Origin: Pararge aegeria
Taxonomy: Eukaryota > Arthropoda > Insecta > Lepidoptera > Nymphalidae
Length of the DNA stretch: 64,000 nucleotides
Direction of reading: 5' to 3'
NCBI RefSeq assembly: GCF_905163445.1
Contig: NC_053196.1
Span: 16,579,501-16,643,500 of the forward strand
This document shows positions 1 through 8,857 of this stretch, one piece after another (the stretch's first letter is position 1; each line of letters begins with the position of its first letter). A program made the translations under genes and the position numbers. The notes beneath the pieces were generated by a model. It did no database searches and had not been told where the DNA came from. It was given only the letters and a program-made list of their open reading frames with translations.

Positions 1-171
1 AAATGGTTTCGTTCCGCTGTCCGCCATGATCAAATAAACTGCAAGTGTGAGGAATGGGGAATGTGAGTATAAACACTGGTGTTATGTGTATTTTATCTTG
101 AATCGGGGAAATGACTACCTACTGTTTACCTACTTCAAAAACCTCCCTGAGCTCCCTGACTCGGTGGTGAG

Positions 172-250
172 TCGGTAGGAGGCTTCGGCCGGGGCTTATT
201 ACCACCCTACCGACAAAGATGTGCCTCATGGCGATCTAGCGTTCCAATAC
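172..250 (+). mobile_element. SINE-3 body fragment
   Basis: The stretch reads through the SINE-3 body: GGCTTCGGCC, then a form of CTAGTTACCACCCTACC, then a form of GACGTGCCGCCAAGCGATTT. The tRNA-like head is missing or too decayed to see, and the tail is lost. Confidence 0.6.
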
Positions 251-273
251 TAATGTATTATTATCAGCCTTTT

Positions 274-336
274 ACAGGACACGGGTCTCCTCTCAGGATA
301 GACCCCGTAGCCGAAGATCCCTACGCTGGCCAAGTA
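274..336 (-). repeat. SINE-2-like 3' fragment
   Basis: The order CACGGGTCTCCTCTC, CCCCGTAG, ACGCTGGCCAAG matches the reverse complement of the SINE-2 3' half seen more fully at 35090-35411. It is short and diverged, so chance similarity to another family cannot be ruled out. Confidence 0.4.
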
Positions 337-505
337 CAGTTTTTTTTTAAAATTTAATTAGCACAAAAACAGATCATGATATAACATTAACACAAGAATA
401 ACAACGAATGAAATAAAACTAGCCACTCTCCACCACACGCGTGTATAAATGCAGCCAATTATAGATGTGTCGAACTAGGATATTTTACTAAAAAAAATTA
501 TATTA

Positions 506-1000
506 CTTATTTATTTATTTAACTCTTTATTTGTATACCACTATAAAGTTAGGAAAAAAAAAACCCGGAAGTAGAATACAAAAGGCGGCCTTATCGCTTA
601 TTAGCGATCTCTGCCAGGCAACCTTTGGATTAGGACAAGATGAGCGAGAGCGGACAGGTGGTGTAAAATTATTATAAACCTACATTCAAATAGCTAAATA
701 CAAATACATAAACAAATATAAAATAATAAACTAATATATGCTCAATCATACATAAATACTTATGAACATATAGATAATAAAAATAAACACAATCAAGGTA
801 CTAAATGTCGTCATTATTGTGCAAGATAATATGCTTTCACCGCGTTTTTAAATGTTTCAAGCTATTTTGCCTCACGTATATTTAGTGGGAGCGCATTCCA
901 CAATTCAATAGCTATATAATAGAGTTTATAGAACTTTGTCTTGTGACCTTTTCACAGAGTATAACAAGATATCGTTAGCGAGACAAAAAGTGCAGCCATA
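506..1000 (-). mobile_element. LINE-B 3' end (CR1-like)
   Basis: Read on the minus strand, this holds the last part of a reverse-transcriptase ORF, a 3' UTR of roughly 300 bp and an A-rich end with AATAAAGAG followed by TAAATAAATAAATAA. The UTR contains GGTTGCCTGGCAGAG and the perfect hairpin ATCGCT-AATA-AGCGAT, then AAGGCCGCCTTTTGTA, which recurs in the copies at 25133 and 25919 and, changed, at 3790. The copy is 5'-truncated. Family placement is by the protein tail and my recollection of CR1/Jockey elements. Confidence 0.75.
814..1000 (-). pseudogene. LINE-B reverse transcriptase, C-terminal remnant
   Basis: The minus-strand frame ending in TAA at 814-816 reads ELWNALPLNIREAK, a stop, then LETFKNAVKAYYLAQ. 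This is the usual C-terminus of CR1/Jockey-type ORF2 proteins (LWNSLP...IR.S.SL..FK..LK.YL in outline). Two in-frame stops are present: a TAG just after REAK and a TGA about 31 codons upstream of that. The fragment is therefore dead. Everything upstream of about position 1000 is either lost or too decayed to read. Confidence 0.75.
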
Positions 1001-1321
1001 AATAATAGAGGTTATGTAACAAGAATTCATCAAAAGATTTATATATTTTTTATTCTTTGTTTTATATTACGGGCATCTGCGATTAACGCAGTCTCATGAA
1101 ATTATTAAAACTCATTGAAATCTATACCTGGTAATAAATTATATTGAAGTGTAGCGAGGTATGTCAGTGATTAAGATTGTATGATTAATTATTTACTTTA
1201 CGATACCATAGCCTTTTTGTTAGTGTTATCGTTAAGAAAAAATGTATCAAAGTACCTATCGATTTTCGTGATTCAATAAAGATCATTATAGTTTAAAACT
1301 ATGTATTATGAACACTTTAAT
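1001..1321. other. Unassigned AT-rich stretch
   Basis: No coding frame, RNA gene or recognised repeat was seen. The left part may be older LINE-B ORF sequence decayed beyond recognition. Confidence 0.4.
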
Positions 1322-1530
1322 AAAGTCAAAGTCAAAGTTAAAAAATATCTTTATTCAAGTAGGCCCATACCTACATTATATGAGAAGTCAAGGTAGTGAG
1401 ATGCTGGCGATAACCATATTCGTAAACTGAAAACTAAAGCTACGAGGGTTTCCAACGCGTCTTGGTCTAAGAAGAAGCCCACAACAAACTTAATTGGGTG
1501 TTTTATTTTATTTCACCATCTCAAACAACA
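1322..1530 (-). mobile_element. SRE-5 retroposon, 5'-truncated
   Basis: It starts on the plus strand with AAAGTCAAAGTCAAAG (the reversed TTTGAC tail), then TTCAAGTAGGCCC, the motif GGGTTTCCAACGCGTC and AGAAGAAGCCCACAACAAACTTA, in the order expected for a minus-strand SRE-5. The 5' part upstream of the GAGATGGTG motif is lost. Confidence 0.85.
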
Positions 1531-1659
1531 CACACAACATGTAAAGTGTCAGCATACGACATGATCCTAAATCAGGAGGCAATCCTACAAAATAAGTTTT
1601 TCCTCATAGTATGAAGGTGTTTTAGTATTATTAGTTATTATTACTATTATTCCAGATTA

Positions 1660-1740
1660 CTTTGAGAACATTACGGAGTATTTTTTCAGGTTTCCTGACG
1701 ATGTTTTCCTTCGCCGTTAAAGTCTAATAATAATTCTTAA
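1660..1740 (-). mobile_element. SINE-2 internal fragment
   Basis: The series TTTGAGAACATTACGGAG, GGTTTCCTGACGATG and TTTTCCTTCGCCGTT is the reverse complement of the middle of SINE-2. Both ends are missing. Confidence 0.6.
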
Positions 1741-1801
1741 ACAACCTAAAGTATTACTAAATAATTGTCTCTACAAGTTACTAAACTGGAAGTCTTAATA
1801 T

Positions 1802-1921
1802 CTAAACTAGAATGTGGTTATCGCCATCATCTCACTACCGTATAATTCTTATGTACACATCAAAAGTACCACCTATGGGCCTACTTGAATAAAGATATTT
1901 TTGACTTTGACTTTGACTTTA
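1802..1921 (+). mobile_element. SRE-5 retroposon 3' fragment
   Basis: It begins at GGTTATCGCCATCATCTCAC and runs through GGGCCTACTTGAATAAAG into four TTTGAC-type units. It lies head to head with the minus-strand copy at 1322-1530, about 270 bp away. Confidence 0.85.
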
Positions 1922-2324
1922 AACGCTCATAATAATTAAACAACTGGTAGCTGGAAGAGATCTCTTATAGAGACAAGTTTTTCGTTGTACACTTCATGTA
2001 TCATATGTTCTCAATCACAAAATTTGGTAAATAAATAAATAAATAACTCACTAAAAATTATAATGAGGTTAAAACTAGTCACCAACAGATCTTGTCTACC
2101 TTCAGAATGGAAACTTATTTATCATAATACCGGTTACTATGTTATCAAATTATAACAATAAAACAAATTTCAAAATGCTACGGAAAGGAAGCTCCATGGT
2201 ACACCCACTATGCGTTGCGTCGTTTCGCAAACAGACAGCCCAACTCGTCGACAAACATTAAATATTTCACAAAAAAAAAAGTTTATGGCCTTCTATTTGT
2301 ATTTAAGTGGTAGTTGAGATTTCT
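1922..2324. other. Unassigned AT-rich stretch
   Basis: Nothing recognisable apart from a short AAATAAATAAATAAATAA run near 2030. Confidence 0.4.
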
Positions 2325-2480
2325 GTGACAAAGCTCGCCTGGGGAAGTACTAGCACTGTGCTGCTATGCCGCCAAGCAGCGTTTTTGCAATGCTGTGTTT
2401 CGGCCTGAAGGACGTGGTTGCCGGTTAATACACATCAGGGCGGCAGGTTGCAGGACGTGTTCCTTGCATACTCTCCATCA
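2325..2480 (+). repeat. Repeat H copy
   Basis: The string CTGGGGAAGTACTA, the GCCGCCAAGCAGC core, GCAATGCTGTGTTTCGG and CCTGAAGG are shared with copies at 22046, 40060 and, inverted, 49146. Class unknown; no terminal repeats or promoter boxes were seen. Confidence 0.65.
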
Positions 2481-2504
2481 ATATTTTTTTTTTATTTTAC
2501 TACA

Positions 2505-2755
2505 AATTAGCCCTTGACTGCAATCTCACCTGGTGGTAAGTGATGATGCAGTCTAAGATGGTAGAGGGCTAACCTGTAAGGGAGTATTGTAGGCATTCTA
2601 ACATACCCTAATCGGTTTCTACGCGACAACGCACCGGAACACTAAGTCGCTCATCGGCACGTCTTTGTCGGTAGGGTGGTAACTAGCCACGGCCAAAGCC
2701 ACCCACCAGACCAGACCAGAGTAAATTCAGAAGTTATAATTTCCCAAATTGCCCC
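2505..2755 (-). mobile_element. SINE-3, head missing
   Basis: Reverse-oriented SINE-3 with the whole body preserved: TAGCCCTTGACTGCAATCTC, GTGATGATGCAGTCTAAGAT, the GGTTTCTACGCGAC segment, CGGTAGGGTGGTAACTAG and CAGACCAGACCAGAG, ending in AATTTCCCAAATTGCCCC. The tRNA-derived head beyond that point is absent. Confidence 0.8.
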
Positions 2756-3789
2756 ATCGTTACTTACTTGATCCGTCAATTATTATTATTTAAAACAACA
2801 AACGTAAGCGGTGGTATAACAGCATAAGAGAGCGTCATGCCGTTTGCCGTGACGGCGTATAAGTCAATTTTACTGCTAGGACTCGCCGTTAGATTTTTTG
2901 GCTTAAAAACAAACAGACAGTTGCATTAATTATTATGAAGTTTGGGATGGTACAGCAGTTAATCCAGTGCGCGTTGATTCAATGTTTGTTTACAATCCGT
3001 GCAATGCAATAAAGAGTTTTGATTGAGCTTGCGTATAATCTCATTAGTACGATTGATATGAGAGGGGTTTATTTGTATTTTTTTAATTCGTATGGAATTT
3101 TTATTCAAGTTTTTGGTATCATTAAATAACCCACCAATCCGCGGTATCATTGGAACAGCGTGGCGAATCTATGCTCCTAACCGTGTTTTCTATGAGATAC
3201 GAGGTCTTTTCCAAGAAGTTGGACGTTAAGAACCTGATGATGATATAATTAAATATATAAAATTAAAGCAAGTGCGAATGAGGGCTGTTTAATTTTTTTT
3301 GTAAACAAAATCAATACTTTAATTAATAGTAACGTATGGACTTTTTTCCGCAATAGTAAAAACGACGATTAATAACACAAAAATTTAGTTGAAATTGATT
3401 TGAAACTGGAAAGAGGACTCTTTTGCACATCACAAATGTGAAACTCCCAACGTGCCATGTAGGTGATAGCCTACAGTTAAGGTTTTATAACTCGTACTTT
3501 TTTTTTATAAATAGGAGGGAAAATCCTCATGGACATCCCTATGGATAGTGTCTGACTTCTACCGACTAAAAACCCCTCCTGCCTTCTACACGTTAGTGTA
3601 CCTGCCTTTTGGCCTACCACTGACGTCGTTTTCCATTTACCTTCCATCTCTTTTGTCACTTTCCTGTATTTTTATTACTTCTTCAAGGTTTTTTTTTATA
3701 GATTCCCATTGCTCTGATGCATCTAGCATTATGGAGTTTAGTTTTGTGTCTTTATTTCACTACCTATTTCCATTTTATTTATAGAAAAT
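2756..3789. other. Unassigned stretch, no gene seen
   Basis: Several open frames of about 60-80 codons occur on both strands but have no domain, splice context or codon bias that would support a gene. A pyrimidine-rich run lies around 3590-3700. No repeat family was recognised. Confidence 0.4.
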
Positions 3790-4035
3790 ATTTACTTCTT
3801 AAATTGTATATCACCTGCCCGCTTGGTGTATACCCTGTATGTACTGAATACGAGGAATATGCTATGCACGTATAACATACAGGAAAAGAAACAGTAAGGA
3901 GTATACAGTACACAATGTAGACATGCAAAGGCGACATTATTGCTGCAAGCAATCTCTTGCAGGTAACCTTTGTAGATAAGATACAGCAAGAGAACGGGAT
4001 AGTGCTAAGAGTGTTGATAGATATACATAAATAGC
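3790..4035 (-). mobile_element. LINE-B-related 3' UTR
   Basis: On the minus strand the order CAAAGGTTACCTGCAAGAG, hairpin ATTGCT-TGC-AGCAAT, then AATGTCGCCTTTGCA matches LINE-B at 506-1000. The hairpin is kept by a compensatory C:G to T:A change although the flanks have diverged, so this is probably a related LINE and not a direct copy. Confidence 0.55.
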
Positions 4036-4331
4036 AAAATGTAAAGATACATATACATATAATGAAACATGATAGTGTTGCCTATAATATAATTATTGAA
4101 TAACTTCGACATCGCTTGCGGACGAGGCCTTTGTAAGTGAGGTCATGAATTATTCATGACGTAATGCGGTGTGATGTCCGCTGTCCGGACGGTTTGTCCG
4201 TCTGTCCCGAACAATTATCTCATGAAACCTTAACCGGATAATAATACAAACAATCGTTTTAGTAGACTTTCAATATGATAATTAGGTATTAAATTTACCC
4301 GACTGATAGATAAAAGTTGAAAACTTCTGTA

Positions 4332-4356
4332 TGTATGTATATATATATATATATAT
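4332..4356. repeat. (TA)n microsatellite
   Basis: A short GTATGTAT lead passes into nine TA units. Confidence 0.9.
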
Positions 4357-4640
4357 GTTTTTTTAACTATTATTAAACATTTAAATCCTTTTAATCCCGC
4401 TACCAAATTAGAATTTTAGTAGAGAATTAAATGGAAAACTGTAGGAGTAATTTTTCAAAACCTTTCGACCCTTTGTCTCTGCTAAGTTCATTAACAGACA
4501 ACATTCGGAACCGAAATCACTTTTCTTCCGCCATTCAAAAGATTAAATTCCCTTAGTTAAGGGACAGCCACAGTTGACGAGTGAATATTTTTGTTTGAAT
4601 TAATTTTGTATGTATAAAATATATCTATTAGATCTGGAGA

Positions 4641-4875
4641 TCTGGGCACGGGTCTCCTACCACAATAAGAAGGGTTTGGGCCGTAGTCTATCACGCTGGC
4701 CTAGTAAGGATTGGTGGACTGCAAAAGGCTTTGAGAAGATTATAGATAACTCTCAGGCATGCAGGTTTTTTCATGAGTCTTCCTCCACCGTTGAAGCAAG
4801 TGATATTTTAATTAGTTAAAACGCTCACAACTTACAATAAAGAAAGAAAGGTTAAGGATGCGTGCTGGAATTCAT
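4641..4875 (-). mobile_element. SINE-2, 5' end lost
   Basis: The reverse complement of SINE-2 is followed from GGGCACGGGTCTCCTACC through GTTTGGGCCGTAGTC, CACGCTGGCC, CTTTGAGAAGATTAT, CTCAGGCATGCAGG and GTTGAAGCAAGTGATATTTT to GGATGCGTGCTGGAATTC. The B box region is just reached and the A box is absent. Confidence 0.8.
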
Positions 4876-4914
4876 CTAGAGAGCGATGTTATTTTTAATC
4901 GTAACCAACAAGGT

Positions 4915-5020
4915 ACATCCATAGCCTACTGGAGGCACACGGCCTCCTCTCATAGGAGAGAGGAGGCCTTGTACATCCACTGTGTGAGGGTGTTGAGCAT
5001 TGACCCACCACACTGCTCGA
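4915..5020 (-). repeat. SINE-2-like remnant with 11-bp hairpin
   Basis: GGCCTCCTCTC at 4941-4951 and GAGAGGAGGCC at 4958-4968 form a perfect 11-bp stem around ATAGGA. The surrounding CATCCACTGTGTGAGG and CCACCACACTGCTCGAG are loosely like the end of SINE-2 in reverse, so the hairpin may be a chance product of repeat decay. Confidence 0.35.
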
Positions 5021-5251
5021 GTGAGTGTTCGCGGGCTTTAACGATTATAACCGAATGTTTGTTTATACACAGAGCTTTACATAAACGATATATTTTTGAG
5101 TACGAACTCTTTTAATTATTATCTTAATTTTTTGACCTCTGGTGATTTAATATTCGATCAAAGCGGAGTTTCTATAATGTAAAAACATACATTTCCATTT
5201 TACCTACACACATTTTGAAGCGTTATTTGATGCTTATACTTAGTTGAAAAC

Positions 5252-5324
5252 TAAGTCAAAGTCAAAAGTAAAAGTCAAAAATATCTTTATTCAAGTAGGC
5301 CCACAGGTGGCACTTTTGATGCTA
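5252..5324 (-). mobile_element. SRE-5 3' tail
   Basis: Only the last part is present: reversed TTTGAC units, then ATATCTTTATTCAAGTAGGC, CCACAGGTGGCACTTTTGAT. Severely 5'-truncated. Confidence 0.8.
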
Positions 5325-5424
5325 TTAAACCAATTGTAGAAAATAATTCCACATCAAAGTGGTTTCAGAAATCTAGGTGAAAATTTGACAAGTTGCTCTT
5401 TTCTTTTAAGGTGGTTAAACATTT

Positions 5425-5530
5425 GTACTACCTCTTTGTTCTTCTTATGTTATTAATACAGTTTTTACAAATCTCGTGGAAAACGTTTGTTTTCCTGGAA
5501 TAAAAAGTACAATGTTACTCTCCTTCCTTT
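5425..5530 (-). repeat. Repeat F fragment
   Basis: It carries the TTTGTTTTCCTGGAATAAAA and GTTACTCTCCTTCCTTTCA signature of repeat F in its reversed order. Both termini are missing. Confidence 0.5.
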
Positions 5531-5621
5531 CAGCTCTGTGCAAATTTGTGTTGTGAGTTGATTTGAAACTTTTTGAACTTTTTCGTGGTAAATCAACATT
5601 TCCTAAGTAGTTAGTATAGTA

Positions 5622-5741
5622 TAGTTCAACTCATAGCTTTAGTTTTAAGTAAACGAACGCAGTTATCACCATCACTAACATTAGTGTAACATGTTAAATG
5701 TATGAATAATTGAATAAAACATTTTTGAATTTGAATTTGGG
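5622..5741 (+). mobile_element. SRE-5 variant 3' part
   Basis: ATAGCTTTAGTTTTAAGTAA followed by CGAACGCAGTTATCACCATC and ACATGTTAAATGTA matches the variant at 45660-45943. The end is TTTTTGAATTTGAATTTGG and not the TTTGAC tail, closer to the LINE-A type of tail. Confidence 0.55.
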
Positions 5742-5944
5742 TAAATACCACGATAATATTTTGGGATTTGGGATATTTCGACCTAGTTACATTGGATCTT
5801 GACCAAGACGGAACTGCCTAGGTACGTGATGTCAAGTTGGATGACACGGACAGAATCTGACTATCCGCTTTCGTGTTTTTCACGAACTGTTCGACCTAGG
5901 TACTACACAGACAACCTCACTCGAGTTAATTTGTTGCTTAATTA

Positions 5945-5987
5945 AGGTGTTAAAGAAGGACAAACAAACAAACACACTTTCGCTTTT
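5945..5987 (-). repeat. Repeat F terminal fragment
   Basis: AAGGACAAACAAACAAACAC followed by ACTTTCGC is the reversed distal end of repeat F. SRE-5 begins immediately after it. Confidence 0.45.
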
Positions 5988-6283
5988 GTAAAATCGATAA
6001 AAAAGCTTAAGTGTGAATTATTGCTCTTACCAGGTTGCTCTTCTAACAATTTAAAATGACAATGTGAGATGGTTATAACAAAAAAAAACACCCCGCTAAG
6101 TTTGTTGTGCGCTTCTTCTTAGACCAGGACGCGTTTGGAACCCTCGTAGCTGTAATTTTAAGTTTAAAAATATGGTTATCGTTATCATCTCAACACCGTG
6201 TAATTCTCGTGTAATGTACACATCAAAAGTGCCACCTATGGGCCTACTTGAATAATAATATTTTTGACTTTTACTTTGACTTT
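5988..6283 (+). mobile_element. SRE-5 retroposon, nearly full length
   Basis: It runs from AATCGATAAAAAAGCTTAAG through TTGCTCTTCTAAC, GAGATGGTTATAAC, GCGCTTCTTCTTAGACC, GACGCGTTTGGAACCCTC and GGGCCTACTTGAATAA to a short TTTGAC-type tail. Only the first roughly 50 bp of the longest copies (48481-48823) are missing. Confidence 0.9.
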
Positions 6284-7256
6284 AATATTAAATAGTATAG
6301 ATGTATACGGCTCTTAACAAATAGTCCAATCCACGGCCCAAATATTACGACAGAAGGACAGAAGCCTATCCCGAATCCGAAGCGGTTAATTAGGATACCC
6401 TTCACTTAGAAGGGGCATAAAGGCTGATCTAAACGAATATACAGGCTGCTCGCGTTTCTAATTGCAGTTAAAAAGGCCATTTCTATTTCATTAAGCTATA
6501 CGAAATACCAATTTCGAGGATATTATGACTTTTGGCGTGATAAACTTTAGTAAATGTGTTCCGATACCATTAATAGAAGTTAATAAGAGGTTTTAACGGC
6601 AAAGTGCATACTCTGTAATGTTATAATTATTTTGAGTATTTCAATTTTTGAATTAAAACTTTGGTACTATATAGTGAAATTGAATTATTTTTAAAGGATA
6701 CGAAATAAATGCTTTGTTTAAAAAAAGATAGCTACTGTGCTTCGCGTAAGAAATAAATGCACGGTTTCTAGTTTATATAAATAATAGTTTAAGTAAGCGT
6801 AGCTTGTGTTGTGGGTTCTACGATGACTGATGAATATTTTTTATGAATAGCACTGCACCAATGGACCGGTAGTTGGTTTTCAATGGTTTTTATTCCAATA
6901 TGCTATGGATTAAAGTGTTAAAAATAATATTATTTACTAAGCATTCTATTTCCAGTACAATAGACTCACACGCATAGTCAGTGTTATGCCAATTAGAAAT
7001 TTTGTTAGTTTCTGTGGTTGGAGCAGTGATAGTTCAGTTGTAAACACTTCAGCCTCCCTTTTGAAAACGTTGTAATTGGTTGATATTTATTATTAGCTGT
7101 GCTCTGCGGTTTCACCCGCATGAACTACGGCAAGAAGCGTACTGCTACAAAGTCTTCAGCCTTACCCTATAATCCCAATGTATTTTTACAGCTAACAGCA
7201 GGACAGGTACTTTTAACATATTTCAACAAACGACTGAGCTGATCAAAAAAAAATCA
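6284..7256. other. Unassigned stretch upstream of exon region
   Basis: No coding exon was recognised. The sequence around 6791-6835 (AAGCGTAGCTTGTGTTG, CTACGATGACTGATGAATAT) is a small SINE-1 scrap on the minus strand. If the exon at 7737 has an upstream non-coding exon it could lie here or further left, but no promoter element can be named. Confidence 0.4.
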
Positions 7257-7528
7257 AAATAAATAAATAAATGAATATATTAAGACAATACACACATCGC
7301 CATCTAGCCCCAAAGTAAGCGTGGCTTGTGTTATGGGTACTGAGATAGCTGATGAATATTTTTATATGAATATAATACACATAAATACTTATAATATGCA
7401 GATAAACACCCAGACACTGAAAGCCATTCATGTTCATCAGACAAACATTTTCCAGTTGTGGGAATCGAACCCACGGCCTTGGACTCAGAAAGCAGGGTCG
7501 CTGCCCACTGCGCCACTCGGCTGTCAAA
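7257..7528 (-). mobile_element. SINE-1, essentially full length
   Basis: Complete reversed SINE-1: AAATAAATAAAT tail, CAATACACACATCGCCATC, CTTGTGTTATGGGTACTGAG, CAGATAAACACCCAGACAC, then the tRNA-like head with B box (minus strand GGTTCGATTCCCACAACT) and A box (minus strand GTGGCGCAGTGGGC). The pol III-type internal promoter boxes are intact. Confidence 0.92.
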
Positions 7529-7708
7529 TGTCAAATGTCAATCATCAATGTAGGAAATTCGACATACGACGACAGCTTTATTATAAGTATAAAGCTATAT
7601 AGATGATGACGTGTTAAAAAGCTATTATAGAAAATATTCTTAAAGCATTATTTTTACAAAATTCGATAATGTATTCTTCAACTAACCACACCTTAATTCA
7701 AGAATAAA

Positions 7709-7736
7709 GTACTAAAGCCTATTATTTTCGTTCCAG
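7709..7736 (+). promoter_or_regulatory. Branch point and 3' splice site
   Basis: TACTAAA, close to the ideal branch site, lies about 23 nt before a pyrimidine-rich run ending in TTCCAG at 7731-7736. This places an exon boundary at 7736/7737 and implies an upstream, probably non-coding, exon outside the recognised sequence. Confidence 0.75.
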
Positions 7737-7793
7737 ATGACCGGGACGGGCGAATTGGGTCCAAAGGACTCGCGTGACTCACTAATGGTTTAG
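7737..7793 (+). CDS. Possible upstream ORF in the 5' leader
   Basis: The exon appears to start directly with ATG, opening an 18-residue reading frame (MTGTGELGPKDSRDSLMV) that closes with TAG 15 nt before the main ATG. Such a frame could lower translation of the main ORF. Its use depends on where the exon really begins: if splicing is at 7736/7737 the ATG is the first triplet of the exon. Nothing shows that the peptide has a function. Confidence 0.3.
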   Translation: MTGTGELGPKDSRDSLMV

Positions 7794-7808
7794 CTCACGC
7801 GACGCACC

Positions 7809-8219
7809 ATGGAGAGACGAGACGAGCTCCATCGCTGCAGCATAGCCAAGCAGACTATACTCACCACGCACCCAAGCGGTCTCCAAACCAGAGTATCAGT
7901 GGAACTTGCGAACTTTGACGCCCTATGCGTCCACTCTGAATGCAAAACCAAAAAACCAGCATGGGACAGTCCCTTTCTGAACAGAAGGGGCGTTTTAGGA
8001 GGAGTTTCAGCAAATGTTACTCCTATCCTCGGAAGGAGAAGTGATGTGGTGAACGAAGGAAGGCTGTCTCAGCAATGCACGCCGGTTATGAGGCGCAGGG
8101 AGGTGGAGAGTCCCGGGGGGTCTCCTCTGCCTATAAGGAGGGAGTTTGAGGAAGAGGAAGGTTGTGATGTGGATAATAGTGTCATCAGTGGGTGGTTGAA
8201 GTTCCGGGACAACAAAAGG
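7809..8219 (+). CDS. First coding exon of a host gene, putative PH-domain adaptor (Dok-7-like?)
   Basis: This is the only segment with the marks of a real host exon: 137 open codons at higher GC than its surroundings, an ATG in strong context (CACCATGG), a 3' splice site 72 nt upstream and an AGG/GTAAGTG donor directly after codon 137 (phase 0). Reading on past the donor gives only 18 more codons of low-complexity hydrophobic sequence, as expected of intron. The N-terminal 120 residues look disordered (many R, S, P, E; an EFEEEEG patch near residue 120). The last 11 residues, SGWLKFRDNKR, resemble the first strand of a PH domain; vertebrate Dok-7, a membrane-recruited adaptor for a receptor kinase, has a similar G-x-x-K-x-RD-x-K-K-W start. 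The phase-0 cut would put the expected W next. Naming rests on this short match and is tentative; the exon itself is much surer. The rest of the gene was not found. Confidence 0.8.
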
Positions 8220-8226
8220 GTAAGTG
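8220..8226 (+). promoter_or_regulatory. 5' splice site
   Basis: AAAAGG/GTAAGTG fits the metazoan donor consensus at every intronic position. It opens an intron for which no 3' end was recognised in the remaining 55.8 kb. Confidence 0.8.
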
Positions 8227-8275
8227 TTGTTTTAATGTGTGTTAATATTTTAACTGCATTGTTGGTTTATTGGTG

Positions 8276-8585
8276 AGCATGTTCGACTGCAGATCACGAG
8301 GTCATGGAGGTTGGAGTTTTCTACCAAGAACATTTTAGTACCAGCCTGGAGTTTGGAATTAGCGGTGCCTAATCAGCACGGGGATGAATCCAACCCCGTG
8401 CCTCGGAGAGCACGTTAAGCAGTCTGGTCCTGTCAGAACTGCCGTACCCATAGCACTATGAGAGTGAGGGTATAGCGAGCGCTCCTGTGTTTGCGCACAC
8501 ACTTTTACTGCTACTATTCAATCTCCCGCGTAGTTAAAGATGTCTTGGCCGAAATTGGTCAGGGAAACTATGTTTGTCTATGTGT
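8276..8585 (+). repeat. Repeat I (dispersed, SINE-like)
   Basis: GTGCCTCGGAGAGCACGTTA, ATGAGAGTGAGGGTATAG, CTCCTGTGTTTGCGCACACA and TTGGCCGAAATTGGTC are hallmarks of a dispersed lepidopteran repeat that I recognise from memory; there is no second copy in the window. It starts only about 55 bp inside the intron. Confidence 0.6.
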
Positions 8586-8857
8586 GTGATATATTACATT
8601 TGGTTATAGATTATGTATATAATAGTACATATACAACAACAATTTTTTTTTAATTAAAATTTTTATTCATTAAAAAAATAACCTAAATAACAAAAATAAT
8701 TAAATATTATTTGTATTTATGAATTCATTACGAAACAAGTAATTATTTATTTTATTGAGCTCTAAAACCACTTGACTAAAGTTAACGAAATTTCCTTTAT
8801 CAGTTTTCGCGCTAAAATAGTTCAGGTCAATCCAGGAGCTTCTTTTAATGAAGTATT

